Shown: piece after piece, positions 26,731 to 35,226 of the stretch
Position numbering within the stretch: position 1 is the first letter of the stretch
How the letters are laid out: every line of letters starts with the position of its first letter
Source: Dysgonomonas sp. HDW5A
GTDB taxonomy: Bacteria > Bacteroidota > Bacteroidia > Bacteroidales > Dysgonomonadaceae
NCBI RefSeq assembly: GCF_011299555.1
Contig: NZ_CP049857.1
Span: 1,612,001 to 1,676,000 of the forward strand
Direction: 5' to 3'
Length of the DNA stretch: 64,000 bases
Made by a program: the position numbers and the translations under genes
The notes under the pieces: generated by a model
What the model saw: only the letters and a program-made list of their open reading frames with translations
What the model was told of the DNA's origin: nothing
The model's database searches: none

Positions 26731-27504
26731 ATGCCATTAAATAAACTTACAATCATAAAAGTAGGAGGTAAAATTGTTGAAGAAGAAGACTCTTTAAAAC
26801 AATTGCTACACGATTTCTCAAAAATAGACGGTTTTAAAATACTGGTACATGGCGGAGGCAGATCAGCCACCAAAATAGCCGAACGCTTGGGTATAGAAAG
26901 TAAAATGGTAGACGGCAGACGTATTACCGACAGCGAAACATTGCAAGTAGTTACGATGGTATACGGCGGACTTGTGAATAAAAATATTGTTGCCGGATTA
27001 CAATCTCTGGGTGTAAACGCTTTGGGATTAACAGGTGCCGATATGGATATTATACGATCGGATAAACGCCCTGTTAAAGATATTGATTATGGCTTTGTAG
27101 GCGATGTAAAAAAGGTAAAAGGCGATGTTTTAAAACTTTTGATCGACCAGAATATTGTACCTATTATAGCTCCGCTTTCACATGACGGACAAGGTAATAT
27201 GCTAAATACCAATGCCGATACTATGGCTGCGGAAACGGCTCAGGCAATGTCTCAATATTATGATGTAAGTCTGGTATACTGTTTCGAAAAGAAAGGGGTA
27301 TTGATGAATGAACATGACGATGACAGTGTAATTCCTCAATTAGATAAGGCCAGCTATCAGAAATATGTACAAGAGGGTATTATTCAGGGAGGAATGCTTC
27401 CTAAGCTCGAAAATGCTTTTAAATCAATAGAAAAAGGAGTCAGTGAGGTAGTCATCACCAAAGCTTCTGAAATAGGAAAAGGCAAAGGAACAGTAATTAT
27501 ATAA
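26731..27504 (+). CDS. argB: N-acetylglutamate (or N-succinylglutamate) kinase
   Basis: The 257-residue product has the amino-acid-kinase signatures: KVGGKIV at the N-terminus, LVHGGGRSATKIAERLG, NTNADTMAAETAQA and GGMLPKLENA. It phosphorylates the acylated glutamate in arginine synthesis; in Bacteroides the pathway uses succinylated intermediates. No other arg gene is here. The peptide deformylase gene follows after 50 bp. Confidence 0.93.
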   Translation: MPLNKLTIIKVGGKIVEEEDSLKQLLHDFSKIDGFKILVHGGGRSATKIAERLGIESKMVDGRRITDSETLQVVTMVYGGLVNKNIVAGLQSLGVNALGLTGADMDIIRSDKRPVKDIDYGFVGDVKKVKGDVLKLLIDQNIVPIIAPLSHDGQGNMLNTNADTMAAETAQAMSQYYDVSLVYCFEKKGVLMNEHDDDSVIPQLDKASYQKYVQEGIIQGGMLPKLENAFKSIEKGVSEVVITKASEIGKGKGTVII

Positions 27505-27554
27505 ACATCAATTTAAAGAGCAATATCAAGTATTTTTTACTTAAAATATAGTAT

Positions 27555-28166
27555 ATGAAACTCTCTTTAGTATTACTAATAGTTTTAACTCTCTTTTCAG
27601 TAAAAAGTATGGCACAATTTACCCAAGACGAGAAAGATTTGATAAATAGCGGAACGACAGAAACTCCATTTAGAGTACTGAAGGTTACAGACCAACAAGA
27701 TTCTATCTTTCTGAGACAAAAATGTTCTGATATTGAAAATATAAACGAGTCGGAAGATCTTCAGTTATTAATAGATCGACTTAAGGCAACTATGGCGGCC
27801 GAATCGGGAGTCGGCATTGCTGCACCTCAGGTTGGTATAGCCAGAAACGTATTCTTATTTACTCGCATCGATAAGGCAAATTATCCGGTAATAGTGGCCA
27901 TTAATCCCAAAATAGTAAATCATCCGGAAGAAACTATATGCTTCGAACGCGACGGTTGCTTATCTATACCCGGAATCAGTGGAAATTCTATCCGTTATCC
28001 TTGGGTTGATGTGGAATATACTGACGAAAACGGAAATCTGGTTCAAGAAAGATTGGAGGGATATTCACGCGAAAGTGATTTTACGGGTATTATATTCCAG
28101 CACGAATTTGACCATCTGCAAGGGGTACTATTTATAGACAAACTTTGCCCTGAAATAAACGAGTAA
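27555..28166 (+). CDS. Exported peptide deformylase
   Basis: The 203-residue product has a clear Sec signal (hydrophobic 2-16, then SMAQ), unlike cytosolic Def. The catalytic domain keeps all three motifs: GVGIAAPQ (85-92), DGCLS (133-137, normally EGCLS) with metal ligand Cys135, and HEFDH (183-187) with ligands His183 and His187 and base Glu184. An active periplasmic enzyme is therefore plausible, but formyl-methionine should mostly be removed in the cytosol. The target may be formylated signal-peptide fragments or another formyl amide; this is open. Confidence 0.85.
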   Translation: MKLSLVLLIVLTLFSVKSMAQFTQDEKDLINSGTTETPFRVLKVTDQQDSIFLRQKCSDIENINESEDLQLLIDRLKATMAAESGVGIAAPQVGIARNVFLFTRIDKANYPVIVAINPKIVNHPEETICFERDGCLSIPGISGNSIRYPWVDVEYTDENGNLVQERLEGYSRESDFTGIIFQHEFDHLQGVLFIDKLCPEINE

Positions 28167-28222
28167 TCTTATTTTTCGTAACAAAACAGATTCGAAATAT
28201 TGCTTAAAAACAAGAATTAATT

Positions 28223-28230
28223 TATTTTTG
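28223..28230 (+). promoter_or_regulatory. Promoter of tRNA-Pro
   Basis: TATTTTTG fits TAnnTTTG and lies 14 bp before the tRNA; TTG near 28200 is the likely -33. Confidence 0.65.
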
Positions 28231-28243
28231 TAAGGCAATATTT

Positions 28244-28316
28244 CGGGATGTAGCACAGTTGGTAGCGCGCCACGTTCGGGACGTGGAGGTCGGACGTTCG
28301 AGTCGTCTCATCCCGA
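28244..28316 (+). tRNA. tRNA-Pro (anticodon CGG)
   Basis: The acceptor stem is CGGGATG with CATCCCG. The anticodon stem CCACG/CGTGG encloses TTCGGGA (anticodon CGG). A TTCGAGT T-loop is present. CCA is not encoded. Bases downstream (28317-28494) look non-coding. Confidence 0.93.
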
Positions 28317-28494
28317 CAGGTTACAAGTATATTTATCCATTTTTCAGTACTTGTACAAAACAAATTAGGGTATCCTAAAGGGTATTATCCAAATCAATAC
28401 TTGGATTTTCATATCCCAAATATCATTTTTCGTTAACATATGCGGTATTGTTATCGAATAATTCTTATTTTTGTAATGTTGACACACTATATTA

Positions 28495-28590
28495 AAGTCT
28501 CAGAGCTATTTATTGTCCATACAAGTATAACACCCATTGGTAGTTATAGCTTTAAAATACGACATTAAATACTTTTTGTAACTTAATAAG
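28495..28590 (+). repeat. Intergenic repeat copy F (near full length)
   Basis: AAGTCTCAGAGCTATTTATT then GTCCATACAAGTATAACACC, then GTAGTTATAGCTTTAAAATA and the ATTAAATACTTTTTG tail. Confidence 0.8.
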
Positions 28591-28627
28591 CAATAACATT
28601 TGATGCTATGCCATAGAGGCATAACAA

Positions 28628-28671
28628 AGTATACTTATTTCCCAAATAAGCATTAATAGGTCTGAGACCTT
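28628..28671 (-). repeat. Intergenic repeat copy O, facing copy F
   Basis: Minus strand: AAGGTCTCAGACCTATTAAT then GCTTATTTGGGAAATAAGTA. The hairpin lies 15 bp before the TetR start. Confidence 0.65.
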
Positions 28672-28686
28672 AATAATAATTGATAA

Positions 28687-29301
28687 ATGAATCCCTCGAA
28701 GAAAAAAATACTGGAAAACGCATTTAATTTATTCCTCACCGAAAGTTACAGTTCCGTTTCTATGCAAAAAATACAAAATGCCTCCGGGGTTTCGCGGGGA
28801 GCTATTTATCATCACTTCAAAAGTAAGGAAGAGATTTTCGAAGAAGTGGTGAATGAGTATTTAATGCCTGCCTTTTCGAGTTATTCTATGATTCAGGAAG
28901 ATGAAAAATCTTCGTTACAGAATATGATATATGCTTCTATTAAATGCCGTCAGAGCCATATTAACCTGCTGAAAGAGGTAACTTCTTTTAAACTTACTGA
29001 TTTTTATTTTTTCAAATTCATCTTTCAGGCATCCGAACACTGCAAAGATTTTACGGAGCAAGTGAATGTATTATCCGAAAAAGAGTTTAACGGATGGAGA
29101 AACATTATTCAACTGGCTATGAGAACGGGTGAGATAAGATCAGATATCGAACTCGATTATGTGGCACAATCTTTTATGACCATTCCTCTAGGCTTGGGTA
29201 TATTCTCGGCTTTCAGTAATTATATAAATATAAATACCAAAGATATACGATCGTCTTACCTTCGTTTCTATACCTTGCTTAAGAAACCCGGATTCATGTA
29301 A
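28687..29301 (+). CDS. TetR/AcrR-family transcriptional regulator
   Basis: The 204-residue product has an N-terminal TetR helix-turn-helix (about 5-55) with SVSMQKIQNASGVSRGAIY then HHFKSKEEI. The C-terminal ligand-binding part has no recognisable signature. There is no efflux pump or adjacent divergent gene. The next gene (VWA lipoprotein) is convergent. Its leader contains repeat copies F and O in opposite orientation, which may affect expression. Confidence 0.9.
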   Translation: MNPSKKKILENAFNLFLTESYSSVSMQKIQNASGVSRGAIYHHFKSKEEIFEEVVNEYLMPAFSSYSMIQEDEKSSLQNMIYASIKCRQSHINLLKEVTSFKLTDFYFFKFIFQASEHCKDFTEQVNVLSEKEFNGWRNIIQLAMRTGEIRSDIELDYVAQSFMTIPLGLGIFSAFSNYININTKDIRSSYLRFYTLLKKPGFM

Positions 29302-29337
29302 AAAGAGCCAAAGAATAATGCTTATCCTCTGACTCTT

Positions 29338-29362
29338 TTATAATAAATAGGTCTGAGACCTT
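29338..29362 (-). repeat. Intergenic repeat copy P
   Basis: Minus strand: AAGGTCTCAGACCTATTTAT; the AA belongs to the VWA gene stop codon. Confidence 0.65.
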
Positions 29363-30527
29363 AATTCTCGACAGTGTACCCTTTTACTTTGGCAAATGCC
29401 AGAAGAGATTCGCTTATCGCTTTCCCTAAATCTTCACCATCCGGATCGTTTTGAGATTGGTTATCAATATATTCCTGACGCTTCTTGGCTAAATCGGCTA
29501 TTTCCTTTTGAATATCATTCCTTTCTTTTTCTTTTTGAGTAACCAGCTGTTTAATTTCATCTTTCGATTTGCCCTGTAGTCCAGCAGGAAGTTCTTCTTC
29601 TTTTATTTTATCCAAAGCTGCACCATCATCTTTCACCATATCCACCAAATCCCATGAGCTGTTTTTGTACACCGATTTTGATTTACTTACGATACGTTCG
29701 GCAGAATTAGCCTTAGAGATCGATGCTGCATTTCTATCTTGAGTGACCTGATTCGCCTGTTTTTCATATCCTAATTGTCCATAACTGATATAAGTATCAT
29801 TCAACCGTTGATTACAACTACTTATACGATCATCGTAAGGAGTTTCTATGTAACGTACTCTGGCATTCGAATCTATATTGAAGAATTTACCTTTTCCTCT
29901 GACTGAGGCATCTTTCCACAAATCACGTATGCCCGTTTCGGGGTCTCCGCAATGAATCGTATTTACGTATATATCTTTTCTGAGAGCCTGAGGTATAGAT
30001 GTTTTATAGGATATTCTGCCTTGTTCAAATATTTCGTTTCCTGCAATATAGATTAGTTTCATATCCGACTCGTTACTCCCCCACTCCAACTCTTTTGTTG
30101 CTCGGCTTATGGCAGTTCCGCAATACTCTTCGCTACCGCTCGTTCTAAGTGCAAAGAGTTTTTCTGAGATTAAATCCAGATCGGTTGTCAAAGGAGTTAT
30201 CTGATACATATAATCTCCTTCATACCTATTACCAGTTCCATAGGCATAGAGGGCAATTTCTATCTGTGGAGACTCTCCTCTATACTTTAGTGTCGTAAGT
30301 GTATTAACAATATTCCATAAGCGCGATTTGGCTTGCTCGATCAACCCATCCATACTACCCGACACATCTAAAAGAATGGCTACCTGAATTTTTGTAGCAT
30401 TGGCAGATTTAACGGGTGCAGCAATTTCCTTCTCTTCCACTATATTTCGTGGAGCTGCCTGTGTACAACTTAAAGCCATAAAAGCAAAGGAAAATAACAT
30501 TGAACATGACAATAATAACTTTTTCAT
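29361..30527 (-). CDS. VWA-domain lipoprotein
   Basis: The 388-residue product has a lipobox (MALSCTQ, Cys21) and a von Willebrand A domain (about 45-225) with an intact MIDAS motif (LLDVSGSMD: Asp54, Ser56, Ser58). The C-terminal 150 residues are charged, with a likely coiled coil (about 320-370) that includes KEKERNDIQKEIADLAKK. Such proteins are presumed extracellular or periplasmic metal-ion-dependent adhesion or scaffolding proteins. The stop codon is fused to repeat copy P. Confidence 0.85.
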   Translation of the reverse strand: MKKLLLSCSMLFSFAFMALSCTQAAPRNIVEEKEIAAPVKSANATKIQVAILLDVSGSMDGLIEQAKSRLWNIVNTLTTLKYRGESPQIEIALYAYGTGNRYEGDYMYQITPLTTDLDLISEKLFALRTSGSEEYCGTAISRATKELEWGSNESDMKLIYIAGNEIFEQGRISYKTSIPQALRKDIYVNTIHCGDPETGIRDLWKDASVRGKGKFFNIDSNARVRYIETPYDDRISSCNQRLNDTYISYGQLGYEKQANQVTQDRNAASISKANSAERIVSKSKSVYKNSSWDLVDMVKDDGAALDKIKEEELPAGLQGKSKDEIKQLVTQKEKERNDIQKEIADLAKKRQEYIDNQSQNDPDGEDLGKAISESLLAFAKVKGYTVEN

Positions 30528-30680
30528 ATCGTAATTAATTTATGTGTTTCTGGTTCAAATGTATATCTTCGGAAAATAATATTTGGATTAGAATGGGTGA
30601 ACCCCCTCTTTGAATAGGTGAAACATAGAATGTAACTGTTTTAAAAGTATTTACTTTACATTCTAAATCGTACAAAATAT

Positions 30681-32474
30681 ATGTATACAAGATATTTAAT
30701 ATACCTGGTCATTACTTTTTTACTGTCACAAGGCTCAATTGAAGCTCAGGATAGCAAAGGGCGTAAGTCGCAAAGCAAAGCCATATTCGACTTAAGTAAG
30801 TCGTTGGAAGATGGTGAACCGGACGAAAAGGTTGCATTAGAATACGAAAAGACGGCGAAAGAACAAATTGCTCAGGGAGAATATGCCAAAGCCGAAGATT
30901 ACCTTAATCGGGCTAAGAAGCTATATGAGAAACTGAAAAATAAGGAAAAGATAGCCTATATAGATAGAGAAATAGCTAAAGTACAAGAGCAGCAAAACAA
31001 ATTGTCAGAGGCCATATCGAGTTATAATCTGGCAGGTAAAGTATCGGAAGATAAGATTCAACAGGCAATAAATACAAACGATGCCCAACGATTGATAAAC
31101 AATTCGAACCCGAAAGCAAAATCATCTTATATACAGAGGAATATAAATCTTTTGGAGAAATCTGCCAATACGGAGGATCGTTCCAATGCTTATCAGCAAA
31201 TGGCAGAGGTGAATCTTGAAATGGATAATAAGGTAGAAGCCATCAATAATCTGGAATACGCTCTGAAGGATGCCAAAAAGCCTGTAGAGATTATAAAGAT
31301 AAACAAAGACATTGCCAACATATATGCTGCCGAGAATAACCACGACAAGGTTATCGATATCAATAAAAAATTGGTAAAAGAGGCTGAAAAAACACAAGAT
31401 ACCAAGATTCAGGTAGAACAATTACAATCGTTATCGAATGCTTATTTTGAGGGACACGATACAGCTCAGGGAATTTCGTCATTACAGGATGCTTATAATT
31501 TAGCCATGGAGGAAGGTCATACTATGGAGGCTAAAAAAAGTGTTGAACTACTTATCGATCAATACAAAAAAGAAAAGAATACGCAAAAAGCCTTAGAATT
31601 ATATGGTGATTTTATGAATCGGTTAGAAACCACAATTAAATCAGACAGCTCATTCATGGATGCCCGTCTACTGCAATTAAACGAAGATAAAATAAAACAA
31701 CTGGAGAGAGAACGGTCTTTGAATGAACAGCTTATAAAGAAAAAGAATATTCTGAACTATGCCCTTATCGCTCTGATTGTATTGATTCTTATATTTCTTA
31801 TTTTCACCATCAAAGCATTGTATTCTATTAAAATAAAGAATAAAAAGATTGCTTTACAATCGTTACGCCGCGAGATGAATCCTCATTTTATCTTCAATAG
31901 TTTGAATAGTATCAATCATTTTATTGCACAAAATAACGAATTGGAAGCTAATAAGTACCTTTCCTCGTATTCTAAACTAATGCGTAATATCATGGAGAAT
32001 TCGAATAAGGATTTCATTACCTTAGCTACCGAAATAGAGCAATTGCAGGAATATCTTGATCTGGAGCATATGCGTTTCCAAGATAAATTTTCATACCAGA
32101 TACAGATAGATAATTCTTTGGATACAGATAGTATTCTGGTTCCTAATATGCTTATACAACCTCAACTTGAGAATGCTATTTGGCATGGATTAAGGTATAA
32201 AGAAAGTAACGGACTACTTATACTCTCCGTAAAACAGCACGAAGGCTATTTACAAGTCATTGTAGACGATAACGGGATAGGACTGAGTAAGAGCAAGGAA
32301 CTTAAAACAAAGCACCAGAAAATCCATCAATCAAGGGGACTGAACAATACACTCGAACGGATCGGGTTATTAAATAACTTGTATAAAAGTAAAATAACGA
32401 TTGACATCAGCGAAAAAACAAAGAATGAAACAGGGGTTATTGTTATCATAACTTTTCCTCTAACCTTAAAGTAA
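30681..32474 (+). CDS. TPR-containing LytS-type sensor histidine kinase
   Basis: The 597-residue product has a signal peptide, a periplasmic TPR region (about 50-330), one transmembrane helix (about 357-379), a short coil and a His_kinase domain with RREMNPHFIFNSLNSI (His402). The C-terminal ATPase part includes QPQLENAIWHGLRY and VDDNGIGLS. It belongs to the LytS/YehU branch, common in Bacteroidetes. The response-regulator gene follows after 26 bp, with the small repeat G between them. Confidence 0.92.
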   Translation: MYTRYLIYLVITFLLSQGSIEAQDSKGRKSQSKAIFDLSKSLEDGEPDEKVALEYEKTAKEQIAQGEYAKAEDYLNRAKKLYEKLKNKEKIAYIDREIAKVQEQQNKLSEAISSYNLAGKVSEDKIQQAINTNDAQRLINNSNPKAKSSYIQRNINLLEKSANTEDRSNAYQQMAEVNLEMDNKVEAINNLEYALKDAKKPVEIIKINKDIANIYAAENNHDKVIDINKKLVKEAEKTQDTKIQVEQLQSLSNAYFEGHDTAQGISSLQDAYNLAMEEGHTMEAKKSVELLIDQYKKEKNTQKALELYGDFMNRLETTIKSDSSFMDARLLQLNEDKIKQLERERSLNEQLIKKKNILNYALIALIVLILIFLIFTIKALYSIKIKNKKIALQSLRREMNPHFIFNSLNSINHFIAQNNELEANKYLSSYSKLMRNIMENSNKDFITLATEIEQLQEYLDLEHMRFQDKFSYQIQIDNSLDTDSILVPNMLIQPQLENAIWHGLRYKESNGLLILSVKQHEGYLQVIVDDNGIGLSKSKELKTKHQKIHQSRGLNNTLERIGLLNNLYKSKITIDISEKTKNETGVIVIITFPLTLK

Positions 32475-32496
32475 GTTTTCAGAACTATTTATTTAA
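32473..32496 (+). repeat. Intergenic repeat copy G (short)
   Basis: AAGTTTTCAGAACTATTTAT starts in the kinase stop codon and separates kinase and regulator genes. Confidence 0.55.
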
Positions 32497-32500
32497 AAAT

Positions 32501-33250
32501 ATGCTACAAAAAATAAGAAGTGTAATAGTAGAAGACGAATCGGCAGCTCGTGAAGCTCTCAAAAGTTACTTGGCAAAATATTGTCCGCAAATAGAAGTCG
32601 TAGGCGAAGCACACAACAGCAAAGAGGCTATTTCGATACTCCATGAACTACAACCCCAACTGGTTTTTCTGGATGTGGAGATGCCTTTCGGAAATGCTTT
32701 TGATGTGTTGGATGAATGTAAAGACCTGTATTTCGAAACTATATTTGTAACCGCCTTTTCTGAATACTCGCTTCGGGCCTTAAACCAAAGTGCAGCCTAT
32801 TATCTGCTTAAACCTTTAAGCATCGAAGAACTTATTCTGGCAGTCAACAAAGTACAAAAGCACATTATCAATAACGAAATCTTTAATCGCAATAAAATTA
32901 TTGTAGAAAATTTCAGGGAACCTAAACCCGAAAAGCAACAGGTAATATTACCTACTTTGGAAGGTTTTGAAGTCATCAAAATGGAGAATATAATCAGGCT
33001 CCAAGGCAATGGCAATTTTACCGATATTTATTTATCCGACAAAAGTAAAAAGATGGTATGCCGTTTTCTGAAGCATTTTACAGAGATACTTCCCTACCCT
33101 TTTATACGGGTTCACAAATCGCATATTATAAATATCCACTTTGTAAAATCGTATCATAAAGGTTCGGGCGGATATGTTGTTTTGGATGATAATACCGAAA
33201 TAGAAATATCGCCAAGTTATAAAGACGAATTTTTACAAGTATTCAAATAA
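32501..33250 (+). CDS. LytTR-family response regulator
   Basis: The 249-residue product has an N-terminal receiver with Asp58 (VFLDVEMPFG) and Lys near 108 (LLKPLS). A LytTR DNA-binding domain (about 150-245) has IIRLQGNGNFTDIYLS and FIRVHKSHIIN. It is the partner of the upstream LytS-type kinase. Its targets are not evident from this window. Confidence 0.93.
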   Translation: MLQKIRSVIVEDESAAREALKSYLAKYCPQIEVVGEAHNSKEAISILHELQPQLVFLDVEMPFGNAFDVLDECKDLYFETIFVTAFSEYSLRALNQSAAYYLLKPLSIEELILAVNKVQKHIINNEIFNRNKIIVENFREPKPEKQQVILPTLEGFEVIKMENIIRLQGNGNFTDIYLSDKSKKMVCRFLKHFTEILPYPFIRVHKSHIINIHFVKSYHKGSGGYVVLDDNTEIEISPSYKDEFLQVFK

Positions 33251-33264
33251 GTGTGCATTCTTTT

Positions 33265-33292
33265 AAGTTCTCAGAACTATTTGCAGCTATAA
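33265..33292 (+). repeat. Intergenic repeat copy H (short)
   Basis: AAGTTCTCAGAACTATTTGC, a perfect GTTCT/AGAAC stem, just before a terminator. Confidence 0.55.
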
Positions 33293-33296
33293 AAAT

Positions 33297-33332
33297 AAAA
33301 GGCTGTAGATTACTTAATCTACAGCCTTTTTA
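33297..33332. terminator. Bidirectional terminator between convergent genes
   Basis: AAAGGCTGTAGATTA and TAATCTACAGCCTTT form a perfect 15-bp stem with a CT loop, with A/T runs on both sides. Confidence 0.9.
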
Positions 33333-33361
33333 ATACAAACCTTTTGTTTTCCTATAACTAA

Positions 33362-34669
33362 TTAATCATCTTCATCATCTAATATAGCCGCTATTTCGGC
33401 TTCTATATCTTTATATTCGGCGGCCATCGCCAGCAATTGATCTTTTATTCTTCGATACTTCTCTTTTTGAAGTTTTATTTCTTCTTTATCTCTCTTATGT
33501 ATCTTGAATATACTTGCTGCAAATACTAATAAAATGATACAAATAACTATTCCAACCAAGAGATATAGATATGCATACTTACGTAACTGATCGACTTGTT
33601 TATCTTTCTGATCCAAATGAAAATTTTTATCGGCAGTTAAAAGGGATAATGGACGCTCATTTTTTGTGATCACATTTTTAATCGAATCTCCTAGTTCTTT
33701 ATAATATAAGGCTTGTTTGTAGTCACCTATTTGTTTACAATAATCAACAAAAGAATTATATAAAACTTTTAAAGTTTGGTTATCTCCTATTTCAGCTAAA
33801 CTTTTTTCTGAAAGATCAATGTAATACCTAGCTGAATCAGGCTGATTTTTAGCATTATATAAATCAGATAAAATAAGATATGTTTTAGCATAAATTTTGG
33901 CATCTGAAGTTTGTTTTAGGACATTATTTAGATAATTTAAAGACTTATCATAATCTTTCATACGAAAATAAATATATCCTAAATTATTCGATATAGCAAC
34001 TTTAAATTCCTTATCACCCAGTGTATCAGCATATTTTTCAGCTTTCTGAAAATAAACATAAGCACTATCTACATCTTTAATTTCATCATAAGCACGACCT
34101 ATTTCATTTACAACTTGCATCTTATATTTATCTGTATCTTTTTCTTTCTCATAATAACTCAAAGCTTTTTTATAAAGTACAATAGCTGTATCCGTAATTC
34201 CTTGCTCATAATACAAATTTCCCATAATATGCACGCCTTTACCTGCCAATACATTGTTACGAGATTGTATTGCATATGGTTCCGACTGCAAAAAAGACTC
34301 CAAGGCTTCATCGGACATATTTTTAGCACGGTATACTCTACCCGCAAAATAGTGTGCCAATGCAGCTTGTTCAGCATTATTTTTTTTATCAAAATACCGC
34401 TGTGCTTCAAAAATCAGAGTATCGTTTGTAATATCTTGTTTTGATCTTTGTTTTGCTTGTACCTGTATTACAATATATTGCATATAATTATCCTTATCCA
34501 TATTTTCAGGATTCGAAATAGAATCCAAAAGAGTTAAAGCATAATCAGGGTTGCTTTCAGCTATATTTTGAGCTTGTTTTAATAAATCAATGGAGGTATT
34601 ATCTTTTTTACAAGAAAAAAATAAACATATAAAAAACAGTAGTAGAAAGTTTGTTAAAGTCCTCATCAC
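33362..34669 (-). CDS. TPR lipoprotein with a C-terminal transmembrane helix
   Basis: The 435-residue product starts with a lipobox (FFSCKKDN), followed by six or more TPR-like repeats (about 30-330, for example YYEKEKDTDKYKMQV), then a transmembrane helix (about 367-389) and a basic/acidic coiled-coil tail ending IAAILDDEDD. It resembles Bacteroidetes TPR sensors but has no kinase domain. It is followed upstream (in gene order) by a tiny lipoprotein gene 33 bp away, likely one operon. Confidence 0.75.
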   Translation of the reverse strand: MMRTLTNFLLLFFICLFFSCKKDNTSIDLLKQAQNIAESNPDYALTLLDSISNPENMDKDNYMQYIVIQVQAKQRSKQDITNDTLIFEAQRYFDKKNNAEQAALAHYFAGRVYRAKNMSDEALESFLQSEPYAIQSRNNVLAGKGVHIMGNLYYEQGITDTAIVLYKKALSYYEKEKDTDKYKMQVVNEIGRAYDEIKDVDSAYVYFQKAEKYADTLGDKEFKVAISNNLGYIYFRMKDYDKSLNYLNNVLKQTSDAKIYAKTYLILSDLYNAKNQPDSARYYIDLSEKSLAEIGDNQTLKVLYNSFVDYCKQIGDYKQALYYKELGDSIKNVITKNERPLSLLTADKNFHLDQKDKQVDQLRKYAYLYLLVGIVICIILLVFAASIFKIHKRDKEEIKLQKEKYRRIKDQLLAMAAEYKDIEAEIAAILDDEDD

Positions 34670-34702
34670 AAAAAAGTTTGGTTATAAATAGACTAAACGA
34701 TA

Positions 34703-34894
34703 TCAGTCGTTTTCAAAAATAGGTGTAGTAATAAATATAGTATCATTTACTTCATTCTGGGTAGATCTATTCATACTATCCGGATCTTTACCACCTACAG
34801 TATGCCCCGAATCCATTTCATCTTCACAAGAAGTCAAAAAAAGTCCGCAACAACCAATAAATGCAATGCCTAATAATAAATGCTTAAGTTTCAT
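34703..34894 (-). CDS. Small lipoprotein
   Basis: The start is taken at the ATG at 34894 (MKLKHLLLGIAFIG, 63 residues); the longer frame has no signal peptide at its N-terminus. The lipobox is LTSCEDEMD, followed by about 40 polar residues. It resembles the small lipoproteins paired with TPR proteins in Bacteroidetes. Function is not known. Confidence 0.6.
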   Translation of the reverse strand: MKLKHLLLGIAFIGCCGLFLTSCEDEMDSGHTVGGKDPDSMNRSTQNEVNDTIFITTPIFEND

Positions 34895-35161
34895 AGTTTC
34901 TAAAATTTTATGATTGGGTGTATTTATAAGCTGAAAATACAAGATAATTACTAATATTCTTCATAGTTTATGTGTATTAGATTCAATATCAAATAGATAA
35001 TATTTAATGACAGTATTAGCTATTATTTGAATCACAAAGTAAATTTAATTTTTCATTCTCTTATTTACCAAATAATCATTTAACAAAAACAATAGAAAAT
35101 AATTATAAAAAAAATTATTATTCGTTCCATTGCTTGTAAAATATTCAGATTTATTAATAAA
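34895..35161. other. AT-rich gene-free stretch
   Basis: I see no gene or clear element here. It is very AT-rich. Repeat copy U occupies the rest of the interval up to 35216. Confidence 0.4.
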
Positions 35162-35216
35162 TGGTCATCTGTAATAATTTATTATATTTACCAAAACAAT
35201 AAAAGGTTTAAAACCT
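35162..35216 (-). repeat. Intergenic repeat copy U
   Basis: Minus strand: AGGTTTTAAACCTTTTATTG then TTTTGGTAAATATA. It lies 10 bp before the GT2 start. Confidence 0.5.
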
Positions 35217-35226
35217 GACTATCATA

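Larger units (their letters stand above)
28317..28686. other. Gene-free stretch with promoter and two facing repeats
   Basis: After the tRNA lies AT-rich sequence with a small hairpin (CAAGTA with TACTTG, 28325-28357). A TATTTTTG -7 element at about 28466 probably drives the TetR gene. Repeats F (+) and O (-) then fill most of the remaining leader. Confidence 0.5.

Noticed and set aside
28244-28400. tRNA-Pro as an attachment site for an integrated element
   Set aside because: No integrase, no repeated tRNA 3' end and no foreign gene block is seen nearby.
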